Shown here piece after piece: positions 28,601 to 36,525 of a stretch of DNA of 64,000 bases. How positions within the stretch are numbered: position 1 is the first letter of the stretch; each line of letters begins with the position of its first letter. The notes below the pieces were generated by a model. It worked only from the letters and a program-made list of their open reading frames with translations. It made no database searches and was not told where the DNA came from. The stretch spans positions 3,167,730 through 3,231,729 of the forward strand of contig CAIIXF020000007.1 in the NCBI GenBank assembly GCA_903813345.2, given 5' to 3'. The stretch is from Owenia fusiformis. Lineage: Eukaryota; Annelida; Polychaeta; Sabellida; Oweniidae. The translations under genes and the position numbers were made by a program.

Positions 28601-29718
28601 CACGATGCAGATTTTACTGTATTATGTACATGTATTCATAAAATCATAAAATAAATATCAAATATTTAACACATGCATTGACTGTTTCAGGGGTGTCAGT
28701 ATTGATGGGCCCAGTGCTCCGCCAGGTGCCTATTGCAGTGTTGTTTGGTGTATTCATGTATATGGGGGTAGCATCAATGTCAGGCATACAGCTGTTAAAC
28801 AGAGTAGAACTGATGTTCATGCCAGTCAAGCACCATCCTGATGTGGGATATGTTAGGAGGGTAAGCTCTTAGAAATATATCAAATAAGTTCCTCATGTAA
28901 TGTCACATGCTGAAATATACCCTTTGGGGTCACTGGGTATTGCAATTATCATTTTCATAATATCCCAAACTGATTTAACTGAGGAACATAATGAACAGAC
29001 TAGAGTTTTCATATATCTTATATTTAATATGATTGTGCTCGTAGGTGAGGTCAGTGAAGATGCATCTTTACACATGTGTGCAGTTACTAAGTTTGGCTGC
29101 ACTGTGGGTGGTGAAGTCTACAGAGGCTGCTCTTGCCTTTCCGTTTGTGCTCATATTAACCGTGCCATTGAGACTTAAACTTCTTAAGTACATATTTACA
29201 GAGAAGGAGCTACATGAGGTATGTCTTGTGTCAAACCGTTAAGTGTGTGTCCCTTCATGTACTCATGCAATATGAGACACCCTGTGGAGATAAGAAATGT
29301 ATTTTTAATGTTTTTGATGATCTTTATTAAACATAAGAATTAATGCTGTAAACTGTACTCAAATGAGATGATTACTCAACTGGGATTAAATTTTAATCCT
29401 TCCAGATTAAATATGAATACTGAATCTGACTTAGTTGTGTTACAATTATTGTATCAGGATCTATACTTAAGTGACATATCCACTTCTCCCAGGGCTAATT
29501 CTCCATAAATTTTGCTTGATTTCTCAGTGTCTGGTAATTTTGTCTGCAGTGTTTGGAAATGGAAAACTTGGTGAAGAGCATATCTCTTCAGGTATTAATA
29601 TTATTATATGATCTCTATTCAATGATATATTCTTTTTTAGTTGGACAAAGAAGAAGAGAGTGAAGATGAAGACGAAGATGAACCAGATTTCTACCAGCAA
29701 GCTCACTTCCCAATGTAA
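1611..29718 (+). CDS. SLC4A: SLC4-family anion exchanger (AE2/AE3-like), 5' incomplete
   Basis: Plasma-membrane Cl-/HCO3- exchanger controlling pH and chloride. Exons read: 1611-1719, 3941-3995, 4457-4680, 5263-5402, 5847-6027, 7089-7224, 7435-7506, 16241-16481, 17738-18019, 18412-18601, 18835-19041, one of 20869-21017 or 23779-23927, 26160-26354, 26657-26917, 27238-27327, 27459-27625, 28065-28318, 28691-28860, 29045-29218, 29641-29718. Optional in-frame exons: 2219-2251, 10020-10049, 29550-29591. Phases agree throughout and give 1124 residues without the start (AE2 has about 1240). The cytoplasmic half contains [12 protein letters not shown] and [12 protein letters not shown], as in AE2, and [10 protein letters not shown]. 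The membrane half has PHYLSD, an extracellular loop with NST, NLT and NAS glycosylation sites, a Glu in FMEIQITS (AE1 E681) and an Arg in SAAVRTVAH (AE1 R730). The acidic tail resembles the carbonic-anhydrase-binding tail of AEs. These point to AE rather than NBC. The acceptor of 5263-5402 is weak; the start codon is not visible. Confidence 0.93.
2219..2251 (+). CDS. SLC4A: Candidate 33-nt microexon of the anion exchanger
   Basis: Acceptor aatttcag and donor gtacac bound 33 nt in phase 1-1, the same phase as the junction between exons 1611-1719 and 3941-3995. It would add eleven residues reading [10 protein letters not shown] plus a split glycine in the serine- and acid-rich N-terminal cytoplasmic region. 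Because skipping it leaves the frame intact, it would be an optional cassette. Similarity cannot confirm so short an exon; the support is splice sites, phase and composition only. Confidence 0.5.
2330..2720 (-). mobile_element. LINE ORF 3'-end fragment (C-terminal Cys-rich region)
   Basis: The minus strand reads like the extreme C-terminus of a non-LTR retrotransposon polyprotein. It has a [18 protein letters not shown] cysteine/histidine motif followed by [15 protein letters not shown] and [11 protein letters not shown], the usual ending of CR1/L2/Jockey-type ORF2. At least one in-frame stop lies before the motif, so it is dead. It is in the first visible intron of the exchanger. It is not continuous with the reverse transcriptase at 1-1029, which is a different stretch of a LINE. 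Confidence 0.75.
3322..3428. mobile_element. Small TIR element (MITE-like)
   Basis: Bounded by caaggtggtcaaaaaatg on the left and ctttgaccaccctgtaca on the right, an imperfect inverted pair about 100 bp apart, in an exchanger intron. The ends resemble mariner-type termini. The boundaries are approximate. Confidence 0.4.
6048..6790 (+). mobile_element. Helentron-like non-autonomous repeat, copy 1 (most complete)
   Basis: The left end is TATCCCACCGAAC followed by a hairpin (CGAAC gaa GTTCG). The right end is GTTTGGTGGGATTTGCTA followed by a perfect hairpin (ACTCC gt GGAGT). The ATCCCACCGAAC end is repeated inverted at the right. Between them lie four or five diverged 110-130 bp monomers, each with 'ttggttcaaa', 'atgcc' and an aaaatggccgccattttt palindrome. 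Inverted ends, subterminal hairpins and internal tandem monomers without clear target duplication are known from Helentron-associated elements; that assignment is inference. Three further copies are in this gene (9081-9580, 20380-20775, 24364-24740). Confidence 0.65.
7655..8722. mobile_element. Tc1/mariner-type MITE with internally deleted transposase
   Basis: A 1068-bp element flanked by TA on both sides. Terminal inverted repeats of roughly 110 bp start CAGGGTGGGCCAAAAAAAAG and match with few differences at the right end. Inside, on the minus strand around 7770-7975, a transposase N-terminal helix-turn-helix-like stretch ([19 protein letters not shown]) is followed almost at once, in another frame, by [11 protein letters not shown], a typical transposase C-terminus. 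The catalytic middle is missing, so it is a non-autonomous deletion derivative. It lies in the exchanger intron between 7506 and 10020. Confidence 0.85.
9081..9580 (+). mobile_element. Helentron-like non-autonomous repeat, copy 2
   Basis: Starts TATCCCAATGAACAAAG and ends TTGTTCATTGGGATTTGCT followed by cctccatgggttgctc. It has the same end structure as copy 1 at 6048, but the inner monomers are different and mostly lost. Confidence 0.55.
10020..10049 (+). CDS. SLC4A: Candidate 30-nt microexon of the anion exchanger
   Basis: A strong pyrimidine-rich acceptor (gttttttag) and a gtacat donor bound 30 nt in phase 2-2. This fits in frame between exons 7435-7506 and 16241-16481 and adds EMYKRWSRR-type basic residues to the cytoplasmic domain. 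Skipping it keeps the frame. It is the only exon-like segment I see in the 8.7-kb intron. Support is limited to splice signals, phase and basic composition. Confidence 0.5.
12040..12440 (+). repeat. Dispersed repeat shared with 62575-62935
   Basis: From 'gagagaatcagagatagcga' through 'ttctataagaatggttacca' to 'gtcaccctctatag', this roughly 400-bp block matches 62575-62935 with scattered substitutions. One copy is in the exchanger intron and the other in intron 1 of the third PLAC8 gene. I do not recognise the family; no coding capacity is evident. Confidence 0.75.
12534..12710. mobile_element. Possible mariner terminal sequence
   Basis: 'tatacgagggttgtcctgga' resembles a mariner left terminus (TA, then ACGAGGGTTGTCC). 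I did not find the matching right end, so this may be a solitary end or chance. Confidence 0.3.
13272..13366. mobile_element. Tiny TIR element (about 95 bp)
   Basis: 'tacaggatgtctataaagtt' faces 'gagactttttggacacccta' in inverted orientation, mariner-like in wording (CAGGGTGTCC...AAAGTCTC). It lies in the exchanger intron and has no coding capacity. Confidence 0.4.
14058..14370 (+). repeat. Direct tandem duplication, about 150 bp x 2
   Basis: The block 'ggtgtaatgagtgaaatatc' ... 'ttttcacattcataggccag' ... 'aacacgggagtcaatagcat' occurs twice in succession with small indels, inside the exchanger intron. No function is apparent. Confidence 0.7.
18256..18287. mobile_element. 32-bp palindromic insertion, copy 1
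   Basis: A 32-bp near-perfect palindrome with arms CATGGGCTTTCAAGAG / CTCTTGAAAGCCTATG. It is flanked by cttttac (18249-18255) and ctttaac (18288-18294), a 7-bp target duplication with one mismatch. It lies in the exchanger intron between exons 17738-18019 and 18412-18601. Related insertions are at 52082 and 57006. Confidence 0.7.
20380..20775 (+). mobile_element. Helentron-like non-autonomous repeat, copy 3 (degenerate)
   Basis: The right end 'aggatttgctacacctcaga' 'gttgctg' and internal monomers with aaaatggccaccaatttt-type palindromes match copy 1 at 6048. The left boundary is unclear. It ends just upstream of alternative exon A. Confidence 0.5.
20869..21017 (+). CDS. SLC4A: Alternative exon A (TM2-TM3) of the anion exchanger
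   Basis: This exon encodes 50 residues, starting with a glycine codon split by the upstream phase-1 donor at 19041, and ends in phase 0. It begins [10 protein letters not shown], contains [13 protein letters not shown] and ends VFEVAIYK. It corresponds to human AE1 from about residue 428 to the end of TM3, whose half-helix faces TM10 around the substrate site. The acceptor is ttacag and the donor gtaagc. The next constitutive exon (26160) continues FCKSIH, the expected start of the next segment. A copy of a Helentron-like repeat ends about 100 bp upstream. Exon B at 23779 has the same length, phase and fold position, so only one of them should be used per transcript. Confidence 0.9.
22855..22930 (+). 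repeat. Short tandem repeat
   Basis: Units around 'cagatcccgtat' / 'cagccaaaat' alternate four or five times over about 75 bp in the intron between alternative exons A and B. Confidence 0.5.
23155..23246 (+). repeat. 33-bp tandem repeat, three units
   Basis: The unit 'attaaataacctctatata' plus 'tcatccctccc' is repeated three times in the intron between alternative exons A and B. Confidence 0.7.
23779..23927 (+). CDS. SLC4A: Alternative exon B (TM2-TM3) of the anion exchanger
   Basis: Second version of the same 149-nt exon, with the same phases (in 1, out 0). It begins [14 protein letters not shown], contains [13 protein letters not shown] and ends VFEEGLYS. Compared residue by residue with exon A, 24 of 50 positions are identical, including SGQPLV and the TGP of TM3. 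The first extracellular loop and TM2 differ most. The acceptor is cattctag and the donor gtaaga. Using exons A and B together would add 298 nt and shift the frame. The reading frame is open and the membrane-protein signature intact, so this is not a decayed duplicate. It sits 2.76 kb downstream of exon A and 2.2 kb upstream of the next shared exon. Confidence 0.9.
24364..24740 (+). mobile_element. Helentron-like non-autonomous repeat, copy 4
   Basis: Left end TTATCCCACCGAACAAAG; right end TTGTTCGGTGGGATTTGCTA followed by ctacatgctg. It has the same termini as copy 1 at 6048 and a shorter interior with an aatggccatctttttt-type block. It lies in the intron after alternative exon B. Confidence 0.6.
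24860..24964 (+). repeat. Tandem duplication, 54 bp x 2
   Basis: 'catgtcatcaaaaaa' ... 'gtttctttaatgaacaaaaa' ... 'gactatggacataatat' occurs twice in a row with one or two differences, in an exchanger intron. Confidence 0.75.
29550..29591 (+). CDS. SLC4A: Candidate 42-nt optional C-terminal exon of the anion exchanger
   Basis: Acceptor tgtctgcag and donor gtatta flank 14 codons, phase 0-0, reading [14 protein letters not shown]. It lies between TEKELHE (end of exon 29045-29218) and [17 protein letters not shown] (last exon). In vertebrate AEs the ELQCLDADDA carbonic-anhydrase-binding stretch is continuous here, so this exon may separate the membrane domain from the acidic motif when included. 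With or without it the frame continues to the stop at 29716-29718. Confidence 0.6.
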
Positions 29719-30481
29719 CCCATGCGGTGAAACATCTGCCACAATTTGCATTGTTACTTGTGCAATTTAATGTCTGGAACATTTCTCAAAGTAACACATT
29801 TGATTTCACATCTGGAACATTTGCTTACGTATGGAATTTCACATCTAGAGCCTTGCCAAAGTTACACATGGAATTTCACATCTAGAACATTTGCCAAAGT
29901 TACATATGGAGTTTCACATCTTGAACATTTGCAAAGTTACACCTGGAATTTCACATCTAGAGCTTTGCCAAAGTTACACATGGAATTTCACATCTAGAGC
30001 TTTGCCAAAGTTACACATGGAATTTCACGTCTAGAACATTTGCCAAAGTTACATATGGAATTTCACATCTGGAACATTTGCTTACGTTACACACGGAAAT
30101 TCACATCTAGAACATTTGCTTACGTTACACATGGAATTTCACATCTAGAACATTTGCCAAAGTTACACATGGAATTTCACATCTAGAACATTTGCCAAAG
30201 TTACACATGGAATTTCATATCTAGAACATTTGCCAAAGTTACACATGGAATTTAACATCTGGGACATTTCTCAATGTAATTCCTGCAATGGAACATCTGC
30301 CACATTCCCATTGTTACTTGTGAAATTTTAGATGCAGAAATGTCTTGACTTCATTTGATTTTTCTGAATCTTCCTCTTATTTCTCTCTATGCCTCCAAGT
30401 CTCTTTGATATAATGGTTGATATTAAAAGTAAAATAAAATGATAGATATTTCAAAAGAAAGTAAGTTTAATGGCTAATAAA
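29719..30481 (+). repeat. 37-bp minisatellite and likely 3' UTR of the exchanger
   Basis: Starting about 55 bp after the exchanger stop, about 13 units of 37 bp (core 'ttacacatggaatttcacat' 'ctagaacatttgccaaag') run from about 29774 to 30290. The array is bracketed by related direct repeats ('aacatctgccaca' ... 'cattgttacttgtg') at 29730-29766 and 30292-30326. AATAAA signals follow at 30433-30438 and 30476-30481, so the array is probably transcribed in the 3' UTR. Regular units without spacers rule out a CRISPR. Confidence 0.8.
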
Positions 30482-33400
30482 AACAAGCAAAATGATGTAA
30501 TATATTTCAAGAGTACAATATGAAATTGTTGCTATTTGAAGATAGGGATAGTGTAGATCAGTAGTTCAAAAGTAAATTTTATAGTTAATCAAATCATATC
30601 TTTAATTTTCCTGTGATACCTGTCTCAAATTTAAATGCAACAAGGAATGATGGCTTATATCTACACATATATTATGACATGCTGGGCATGTTTGCTTAAC
30701 TTTCAAAGTGCTCTAAAGCTATCTACCATGTTAATTCATGTTATTTTAAACAAGTTCAAGTTCAGAAGTTAAGAGTCACTGTGGGTGAGAAAAATGTTGT
30801 CAGATTGTTACAATCATATTTCAGAGTTTACTTCAATCATAAAGTTTAATGCAAATTTATTTGACATATTATGAATTTGAGCTGAAAACCTCCATAGGAT
30901 TTTTTCTCAGGTGGGTGAAAAAATCACATTTTCACAATTTAAGTCAAATAAGTCAAAATATCCCCATTTTCTCATATTCAAGTGGGTGCAAATGGATTTT
31001 CAGGTGGGTGCAAGTTTTTTTTAAAATCTCAGGTGGGTGCTGTGCCCACTTGCTTTAATGCTGGGGAGATCAGCGATATAGTAGATATCTCTTAATGATC
31101 TCATGCTCATGCTATATGCTAATTCTCAAGATTCATGTATTCATTATAGATAACTATGGTACTTTACACCTCCTAAACATGTATCTTTAAACTTTTTAAA
31201 ATGTATGCACTCATTTGCTGTGGACAATCTTCTGTTCTGGAAGCAATGATTGTGGTTGTTATGGCAATCTTATTGAGTATGTTCCATCACATAGTCTATG
31301 GAACTGCTTGGTAAATATATGTATGTAACAGTGATGTCATAAAACAATGCAAATGATTTGTACGGAAATGTCCTATACCAAAGGTACCATGTATGAAATA
31401 ACTACATTTTTATATAGTATGTTATAAATTGCTTACTGCAATGAATATTTATGTATATGCCCTCTTTGGCTAGACTAGGATGAGCCCTCCAAAATCAACA
31501 TATTGGTTAGTCACTCGAGTATGCTGCCGATAATGCCCATAATATAACATAGATCGTTACATGTATGTAATCTATATATACAGTATGTGCCATAAACATT
31601 AATGTGAGAACTAAGGTTGTGTCTTTTTTGTTTCTCACCAAATTCTTGAAATTGTTTCATTTTAAGTTTGTAATTTGGTAAAGAATGCTTTACTGTTGAG
31701 TAAAGATAACTGGAAAGAATGCTTTACTACTGAGTAAAGATTGCTTTACTATTGAGTAAACAATACTTCAGTATATATTGAGTGAATAATACCTCCATTC
31801 ATAATCATATCAGAGAGCACTCGACTCCAAAAAGTATGAAAAAACTGTGAATTTTAGCCTTGTCTAAATCATGAGTTGAAGTTTTAAGTGATCTTTGAAT
31901 TTACAAAGAAACTCTCTCATGGTTATTCACACTTCATTTCATTTCCAAAGCTTGATGGATGATGTACACTTCAACAGAATGAATTACATGTAGAATTTGT
32001 GAAATGTTTGAGAATATACACAATGAAGACTTTTCCTGATTTAAATACAATTTATATTGAATCAATCCAATTGCAAATGCAATGGCCAAGATAGTTGCTG
32101 GAGAAATGAATGTACAATATTTGCATAATCTTGTCATTCAGCACCTGTACATAAAGTCTAAGTGAACCATACTATACAAGCTCTAAATATGTTCTTAGAC
32201 AGCTCAATATATTACAAATATTCCATTCTACGTTCTATTATCAGTGAATATATGTACTGTATGTATTTCATAGTTCTCTCTTTATATATATCCTGCAGAA
32301 ATTTATAAGGTTGAATGATGAACATATATCTATTGAAAATGGAATATATGTAAGAATGAATCAGTCATTGAAATAATGTGTATCAGTATGCTTTCTGTCA
32401 TACCTGTAGGCCAGTATAGATCAGTTGTGTGTTTATGGGTGTTTCAATAGTGCTATGAATTGATGAGTGCATTACTTCAAAATATATATTTTAGAAATAT
32501 TTTGTTTTATGAAGTAAGATGTTTGTATGTTTACTCCACATATCGTCTCCACAATATTAGAGTATTTATATGATATAAATGCGTCATTTGAAAAGTGTAA
32601 AAACTCTCGTTTCTGGAAATGGAAAGTTGACTTCTGTGAAAATAGTTCAAGGTGTGTTTCTGATGTAGGTAGCACGATATACTCTTGTTATGCCGTGAAG
32701 GAATTAATAGAACAGTAGAACGATAGAACGAGATTGTTATGGGGTGTTTAAGATGCACATGCACTTGGGGTGGTTGACTTGTTAATGCTGTGTATAGTCT
32801 GACATTGTAACGATTAACTTTGATACAAATAAACTCTAAAAGTACACTGTGGTTTGTGAATGTTTGAACTGTGAGTTTATAGAGAAGCTGGCCTGTTCTA
32901 ATTTCACAGGAGGTCAAAAATCTGCATTCTTGGATTGATAAGTCCACTGGCAAAACATGGTGCTGATGCTGGACACAAGAACCCAATCACATAACGTATT
33001 CACTGAAACGTATACACTAAAACAAGAAAGGTGATGAGTATGAGCATCATAATGGCAGAAATTTGTTGATAAACTCTTGCCCTATTGTAAAACTCATAGG
33101 CTCTGTGTGCTATAATGTATTACTATATTAAAAGTATGAACTTAACCCTTTTCTCAACCATTAATACCATAGCCAGGTTCCACCTTTAAGGGTGCCAAGT
33201 GAGAAAAAGTTATGAGTTGGGTGCAAATCTTAAATATTCCTGAGCATGTCAAGCGGATAAATTTTAAACATTAGAACTATTGATTGATATTTCTCAGTAA
33301 ACCTTACAAAATGTTTCTTAAATTTTTACTTGTTTTATCACAAAAAACATGACGTTTTGATGATTTAAAACCTTAATAGTTTGTGCATGCCCTGTTATAA

Positions 33401-33884
33401 TAAAGCAATACAACCTTGCTACAGTGCTAAATAACCAATACAAAGATGTTTGTATTTTATGTATATTTATATATAGGTAATGGTAAATGGTTAAAAATTG
33501 TAGTAAAGCAGGTGAAAATGGTAAACATGGAATATTTTTGGAAGTTCCTCCCCAAAAAGGTGATGGTTATAATATTTTATTTAAAAAAGCTGGTGACATA
33601 ACTTTCTATGTTTTTAATTGATGAAGAAGCAGATCTGTAGCCCGTTTTTACCAAGGGGGATTCACTTTTCAAAAAATTCCAGGGGGTTCACATTTGACAA
33701 CTTTGGCCAAAAATCATTGAAAAATGCTCAGAATGGTAAAAACTGCATGGTTTTGAGAGAATTTTGGGCCACAGGTGACACCCCTGACTACAGCCCTGTG
33801 AAGCATAATCATGTCATAAACATTTTAATCTAAATAATCTTTGTTCATTTTAATTGACTGGTATATATAGTGACTGTCCTTTTT
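30482..33884. other. Intergenic region between exchanger and four-TM gene
   Basis: No convincing gene on either strand. At 31684-31775 three small hairpin-forming units (ctttact ... agtaaag) follow each other. Around 33630-33800 is a dispersed repeat ('gaaaaatgctcagaatggta', 'cccctgactacagccctgtg') that recurs inverted at 37085-37195. The 151-codon minus-strand frame at 32531-32986 looks like chance. Confidence 0.6.
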
Positions 33885-35600
33885 CTATGCAGTGCTCATA
33901 TCAGTCATTTCTTGCTGCTTCTGTACCGGTACATAATATACAATTTTAGGTCGGTTAGCATTTTTTCCACATACCGCCCTTCCACTAAATACACTCCCCA
34001 AAATGCACATGATGAAATGGAGAACGCCACACAGCATCAAGATAGCGTGTTGAACCATCCGATATGGGTAGTTTTGCCGTACGAAATGCCAGTGATGTGT
34101 TGTGGTGCTCATGGGATTAGTCGTAAAGTCGTGTGATATTGTTATTGGAGTGTTACTCGTGGACTCTATCGTGTTGTTTGTAACACTGCCAACTGTCGTG
34201 ACGCCATCGTCGTCATACACTTGCATCACTCTTGTATCGCGAGTTATACCAATAGCAGCAGTAGTTATTAAAGTCATTGCAAATAAAATAATAGCCAGAA
34301 TGTTGAGCACGAGATATGCAACTATAGTACAATTTGTTTTCTTTCGAGCTGCACTTTGACCAACAATTCCAGTCACACAAAAGAACAAGCCGCTAAATAT
34401 TCCAGCGCCAGTTGTCCAAGTCCGAGTCACGAGCACAGTTATCCCAAGTATCATAGCTAATGCACCAAGGCAAATCTGCAATAGTGAAAGCTTGAACACT
34501 TTCGTTTCTGCGAATCCAGGACGTGATTTGTCTAAACCTTCTGGCGGGGGAATTATGGTCCCCTCATTTATTGGAGGCGGGTTGTTCATATAAATTCCAT
34601 GTCCGTCACCTTGAAATAAAGAAATCATATGAGCAAAGTCACAACCTCCGAACGCAGTGCTCCGAGCATCACCCACTGCACTCTTTCTAATGAATCAACA
34701 GAGTAGATGGTGTCTCACTAGAGCACAACGTTTGGAAGATTATTTATGAATTCGGAGGTTGAATTACTCGACGTCTTCCTTCGTATTTGGGACCACATTA
34801 ATAATGATATTGCTGGTTTTAGACATATGGATGGTATGTTATGATCTCCATTCATTCATCTGTTCATTGCCACATATTATGGTTAAAACTTTTATCCACA
34901 AATGATCTCCCACTTGACTTAACCTCACATTTATCCATATACGAGTAGCTACTCGACTTAACCTCACATTTCCCACATAGCTACTCGACTCTAACCTCAC
35001 AAAAACACAGCATTTTAACTTCACATACCCCAAAAAGCAACTCGACTGAAACTTTACACATCCCACACACCCGACGGGACTTCAACCTCACATATCCCAC
35101 ATAGCTCCTCGATTTTAACCTCACATATATTACATACCCACAACTTCAACCTCACATATCCCACATAGCTCCTCGATTTTAACCTCACATATATTACATA
35201 CCCACAACTTCAACCTCACATATCCCACATAGCTCCTCGATTTTAACCTCACATATATTACATACCCACAACTTCAACCTCACATATCCCACATAGCTCC
35301 TCGATTTAACCTCACATATATTACATACTTATGATTTACGCATGATTCAACCTCACAAATATCACATACCCACAACTTCAACCTCACATATCCCACATAT
35401 GCCACATAACTTCTCGATTTAAATCTCACATATCTGACGTTGATAGCTAAATATTTGTATTCAACTCTACCTGTCGCTCGTACTGGAGTCCCTTGTACGG
35501 TCACGTGCGTAGGGGATCCAGGTGGCAAATGGGGCACAGTGTCATTCTCTCCATTCTCTACAAGGTATTCTTTATCAAGGTGTTTGTATTTTGATCCCAT
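33885..35600 (-). CDS. Four-transmembrane protein (MS4A/CD20-like superfamily), two exons
   Basis: Exon 1 is 35600-35471 (start MGSKYKHLDKEYLVENGEND) and ends in a phase-1 donor (gtagag). Exon 2 is 34609-33885 after an acceptor tttatttcaag. The product is 284 residues. A proline-rich cytoplasmic N-terminus (PPPINEGTIIPPPEG) is followed by four hydrophobic helices: LSLLQICLGALAMILGITVL, GAGIFSGLFFCVTGIVGQ, IVAYLVLNILAIILFAMTLI and MVQHAILMLCGVLHFIMCIL. A polar Thr/Ser-rich loop with an NNT site lies between helices 3 and 4, and is presumably extracellular. The tail QKQQEMTDMSTA is cytoplasmic. Layout and the 'G.GIFSG.FF...G' wording fit the MS4A/CD20-like four-TM proteins; family membership is inferred from topology and not proven. 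Its transcription converges with the exchanger. The intron contains a 64-bp minisatellite. Confidence 0.8.
34865..35440. repeat. 64-bp minisatellite in the four-TM gene intron
   Basis: Three nearly identical 64-bp units occupy about 35087-35290 (core 'cctcacatatcccacatagc' 'tcctcgattttaacc'). They are flanked by diverged units with the same 'aacctcacat' and 'cccacat' words from about 34865 to 35440. It fills most of the 861-bp intron. Confidence 0.8.
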
Positions 35601-35669
35601 TTTTACATTCGTATCGTCAGTCTAGTCTACGAGTGTCTACTCTGAAATCAAAGTTTTATCAATAAGTAT

Positions 35670-36520
35670 CACCCTATGCAGACAGAGCCTGTGGGAAATA
35701 TTGGGTGCGGAGCAAATGAGCGGAGGGTGCGGAGCTAACGGTCATTTTTGAATTTAAATTTGGGATATTTCTGAAACTAAGCCGTTTTGGGACTTCAAAT
35801 ATACCAAGATATGTGTATTTGACACCAAATATCAATACAATTCTGAAAATAGTAGCGCAATTCATTTTATAGCGACGCAGTGTGCCTTAAACCTTTCCCA
35901 GACCTATATATTTTGAAATTATCCTTTTAATACTGAGTCCCCAGCATTCATAAAAAATGGTGTTCAAGGTACACTATCTATACAAATTATTTTTGCATCT
36001 TGGAAGCCAGGCAGTATCTGTGTGATTTTATAAAAATTCGGAAATGTTCTTCAGATATGAGCCCCCTCTAAATATTGGGTGCGGAAGAGCTCCATAAACG
36101 TACCTCCGCACCCAATATTTAGAGGGGGCTCATATCTGAAGAACATTTCCGAATTTTTATAAAATCACACAGATACTGTCTGGCTTCCAAGATGCAAAAA
36201 TAATTTGCATGGGTAGTGTATCTTGAACACCATTTTTTATGAATGCTGGGGACGCAGTATTAAAAGGATATTCTCAAAATATATAGGTCTTTGAAATGTT
36301 TAAGGCATAATGCGTCGCTATAAAATAAATTGCACTACTATTTTCACAATCTTATTGATATTTGGTGTCAAATACACATATCTTGGTATATTTGAAGTCC
36401 CAAAACGGCTTAGTTTCAGAAATATCCCAATTTTAAATTCAAAAATGACCGTTAGCTCCGCACCCTCCGCTCATTTGCGCCGCACCCAATATTTCCCACA
36501 GGCTCTGTCTGCATAGGGTG
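35670..36520. mobile_element. 851-bp foldback element with 5-bp target duplication
   Basis: The left and right halves are inverted copies of each other: arms of about 416 bp with few mismatches around a spacer of about 20 bp near 36095. The termini are CACCCTATGCAGACAGAGCC. Target duplications agtat lie at 35665-35669 and 36521-36525. Each arm carries the word 'aaatattgggtgcgga' near its outer and its inner end. There is no coding capacity. It lies just upstream of the four-TM gene start (35600). A partial copy of one end is at 44646-44702. The superfamily is not identified. Confidence 0.85.
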
Positions 36521-36525
36521 AGTAT

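Noticed and set aside
29774-30290. Regular 37-bp repeats as a possible CRISPR array
   Set aside because: The units are contiguous without unique spacers and the surrounding genes are clearly eukaryotic.
32531-32986. 151-codon minus-strand open frame in the intergenic region
   Set aside because: The residues look random, no splice or family support is seen, and it overlaps other chance frames on the plus strand.
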